Source: Symsagittifera roscoffensis (lineage: Eukaryota > Xenacoelomorpha > Acoela > Convolutidae). From it: DNA of 64,000 nucleotides. Under the pieces are notes generated by a model. That model was not told the DNA's origin, did no database searches, and saw only the letters and a list, made by a program, of their open reading frames with translations. Shown here piece by piece: positions 63,413-64,000 of this stretch; the first letter of the stretch is position 1; each line of letters starts with the position of its first letter. The stretch is taken from NCBI RefSeq assembly GCF_963678635.1, contig NC_087063.1, forward strand, positions 2,332,073 to 2,396,072. The letters are read 5' to 3'. The translations under genes were made by a program, and so were the position numbers.

Positions 63413-63730
63413 TTGCACGTCAACTTCAACTTCGTGAATCAGCCTCATCTAAATGAGATCCAGAATCCCAACGGAGAGTCGCCTGTCGCGATGACCAAAA
63501 CTCAGCAGGCATTCACAATTTCTCCCCCAAACAATGGAGCTCAATGTCAAACTGTGATTTGGACTCAAGATCCATCTTCCGGGCAAAAAATCGACGAAAC
63601 AGTTCCTCATCAATGCGTCGATTCCTCATTTCCCAAAACAAATCAACTCATCAAAGGCCCAAATCATCCCGCATCATCAGGACAGTGTCATATTTTGTTG
63701 CAAAATTTTGGTCTAATTTTTGCATATTGA
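63413..63730 (+). CDS. Possible coding segment, up to 105 codons
   Basis: Open plus-strand frame with balanced composition, Asn/Pro/Gln-rich, four Cys (CQTVIWTQDPSSGQ...HQC). It has no ATG at the start; the first in-frame ATG is at about codon 27. It may be an exon whose neighbours lie beyond the window. No family recognised. Confidence 0.25.
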   Translation: MHVNFNFVNQPHLNEIQNPNGESPVAMTKTQQAFTISPPNNGAQCQTVIWTQDPSSGQKIDETVPHQCVDSSFPKTNQLIKGPNHPASSGQCHILLQNFGLIFAY

Positions 63731-64000
63731 AATTTTATTTCCTTAAGTTTATTTAAATTTCAATTGTAAAAAACAATATTATACAATTTAATTCAAAATC
63801 AATTTTTGTCAATCCAAATTTGTAAACAACTAAATACTTTGAGTATTCGAAAATAGCAGGTCAGAAGAAAAATAGGCCTTGATCAATCTGCATCGAGATA
63901 GTTAAATTTGATTGAATGTGACACACAAAAATTTCAAAGGTTTTTTTTCAAAATGTTTCCTTGCTGTTTTTTTTCTCATTTTCCATCTTACATCAAGAAG
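63731..64000. other. No gene seen
   Basis: AT-rich tail of the window without repeats or frames. Confidence 0.5.

Overview
The window reads as animal (probably invertebrate) nuclear DNA. It is AT-rich, has spliceosomal GT/AG signals, contains an ankyrin-repeat gene remnant, and is dominated by Ty3/Gypsy-class LTR elements, small inverted-repeat transposons and tandem repeats. There are no bacterial signatures and no rRNA genes, and I found no convincing tRNA gene. I cannot name the species. Larvacean tunicates, with their env-bearing Tor Ty3 elements, are one group worth comparing, but that is a guess.

Region 1 (1-30.4 kb) is a nest of one retroelement family. Element E2 (5,154-24,004, minus strand, 18,851 bp) looks complete. 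Its two 408-bp LTRs appear identical, it is flanked by a 4-bp ATAT duplication, and it has a primer-binding site. Its large reading frames are intact: a 77-aa leader ORF, a basic 155-aa ORF, a 2,740-aa Gag-Pol (gag, CCHC knuckle, protease, RT, RNase H, integrase), two tiny membrane proteins, a 378-codon frame with no AUG, an 872-aa envelope-like glycoprotein, and a 597-aa protein of unknown function. Neighbouring frames touch or overlap (ATGA, TAAATG), which is unusual for a eukaryotic retroelement and suggests coupled translation. E1 (1-3,599) is a decayed relative in the same orientation that runs off the window. E3 (24.9-25.7 kb, plus strand) is a 3' end only. E4 (26.6-30.4 kb) is a rearranged, rotted 3' half.

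Region 2 (30.4-41.5 kb) holds three inverted-repeat DNA elements, a short-unit tandem array, and the clearest non-retroelement gene of the window. That gene is a 780-aa fusion of a NERD-type nuclease domain to a superfamily-1-like helicase (36,309-38,651, minus). A small conserved ORF (39,106-39,297, minus) lies just upstream, and a shortened paralogue sits at 4,179-4,346.

Region 3 (41.6-49.3 kb) is a stepwise segmental duplication. Two units of about 2.17 kb lie in tandem after older, diverged copies. They carry a putative two-exon gene whose last exon is open only in the right-hand copy. A more GC-rich stretch (47.6-49.3 kb) with broken coding segments follows.

Region 4 (49.3-64 kb) is mostly repeats: a family rich in TGCGGATTCCGCA (two copies), about 180-bp and about 1.1-kb diverged tandem units, an 18-bp minisatellite, G-runs, and a CCGCTCAAA palindromic cluster. 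A frameshifted two-exon ankyrin-repeat pseudogene and a few possible exons lie among them.
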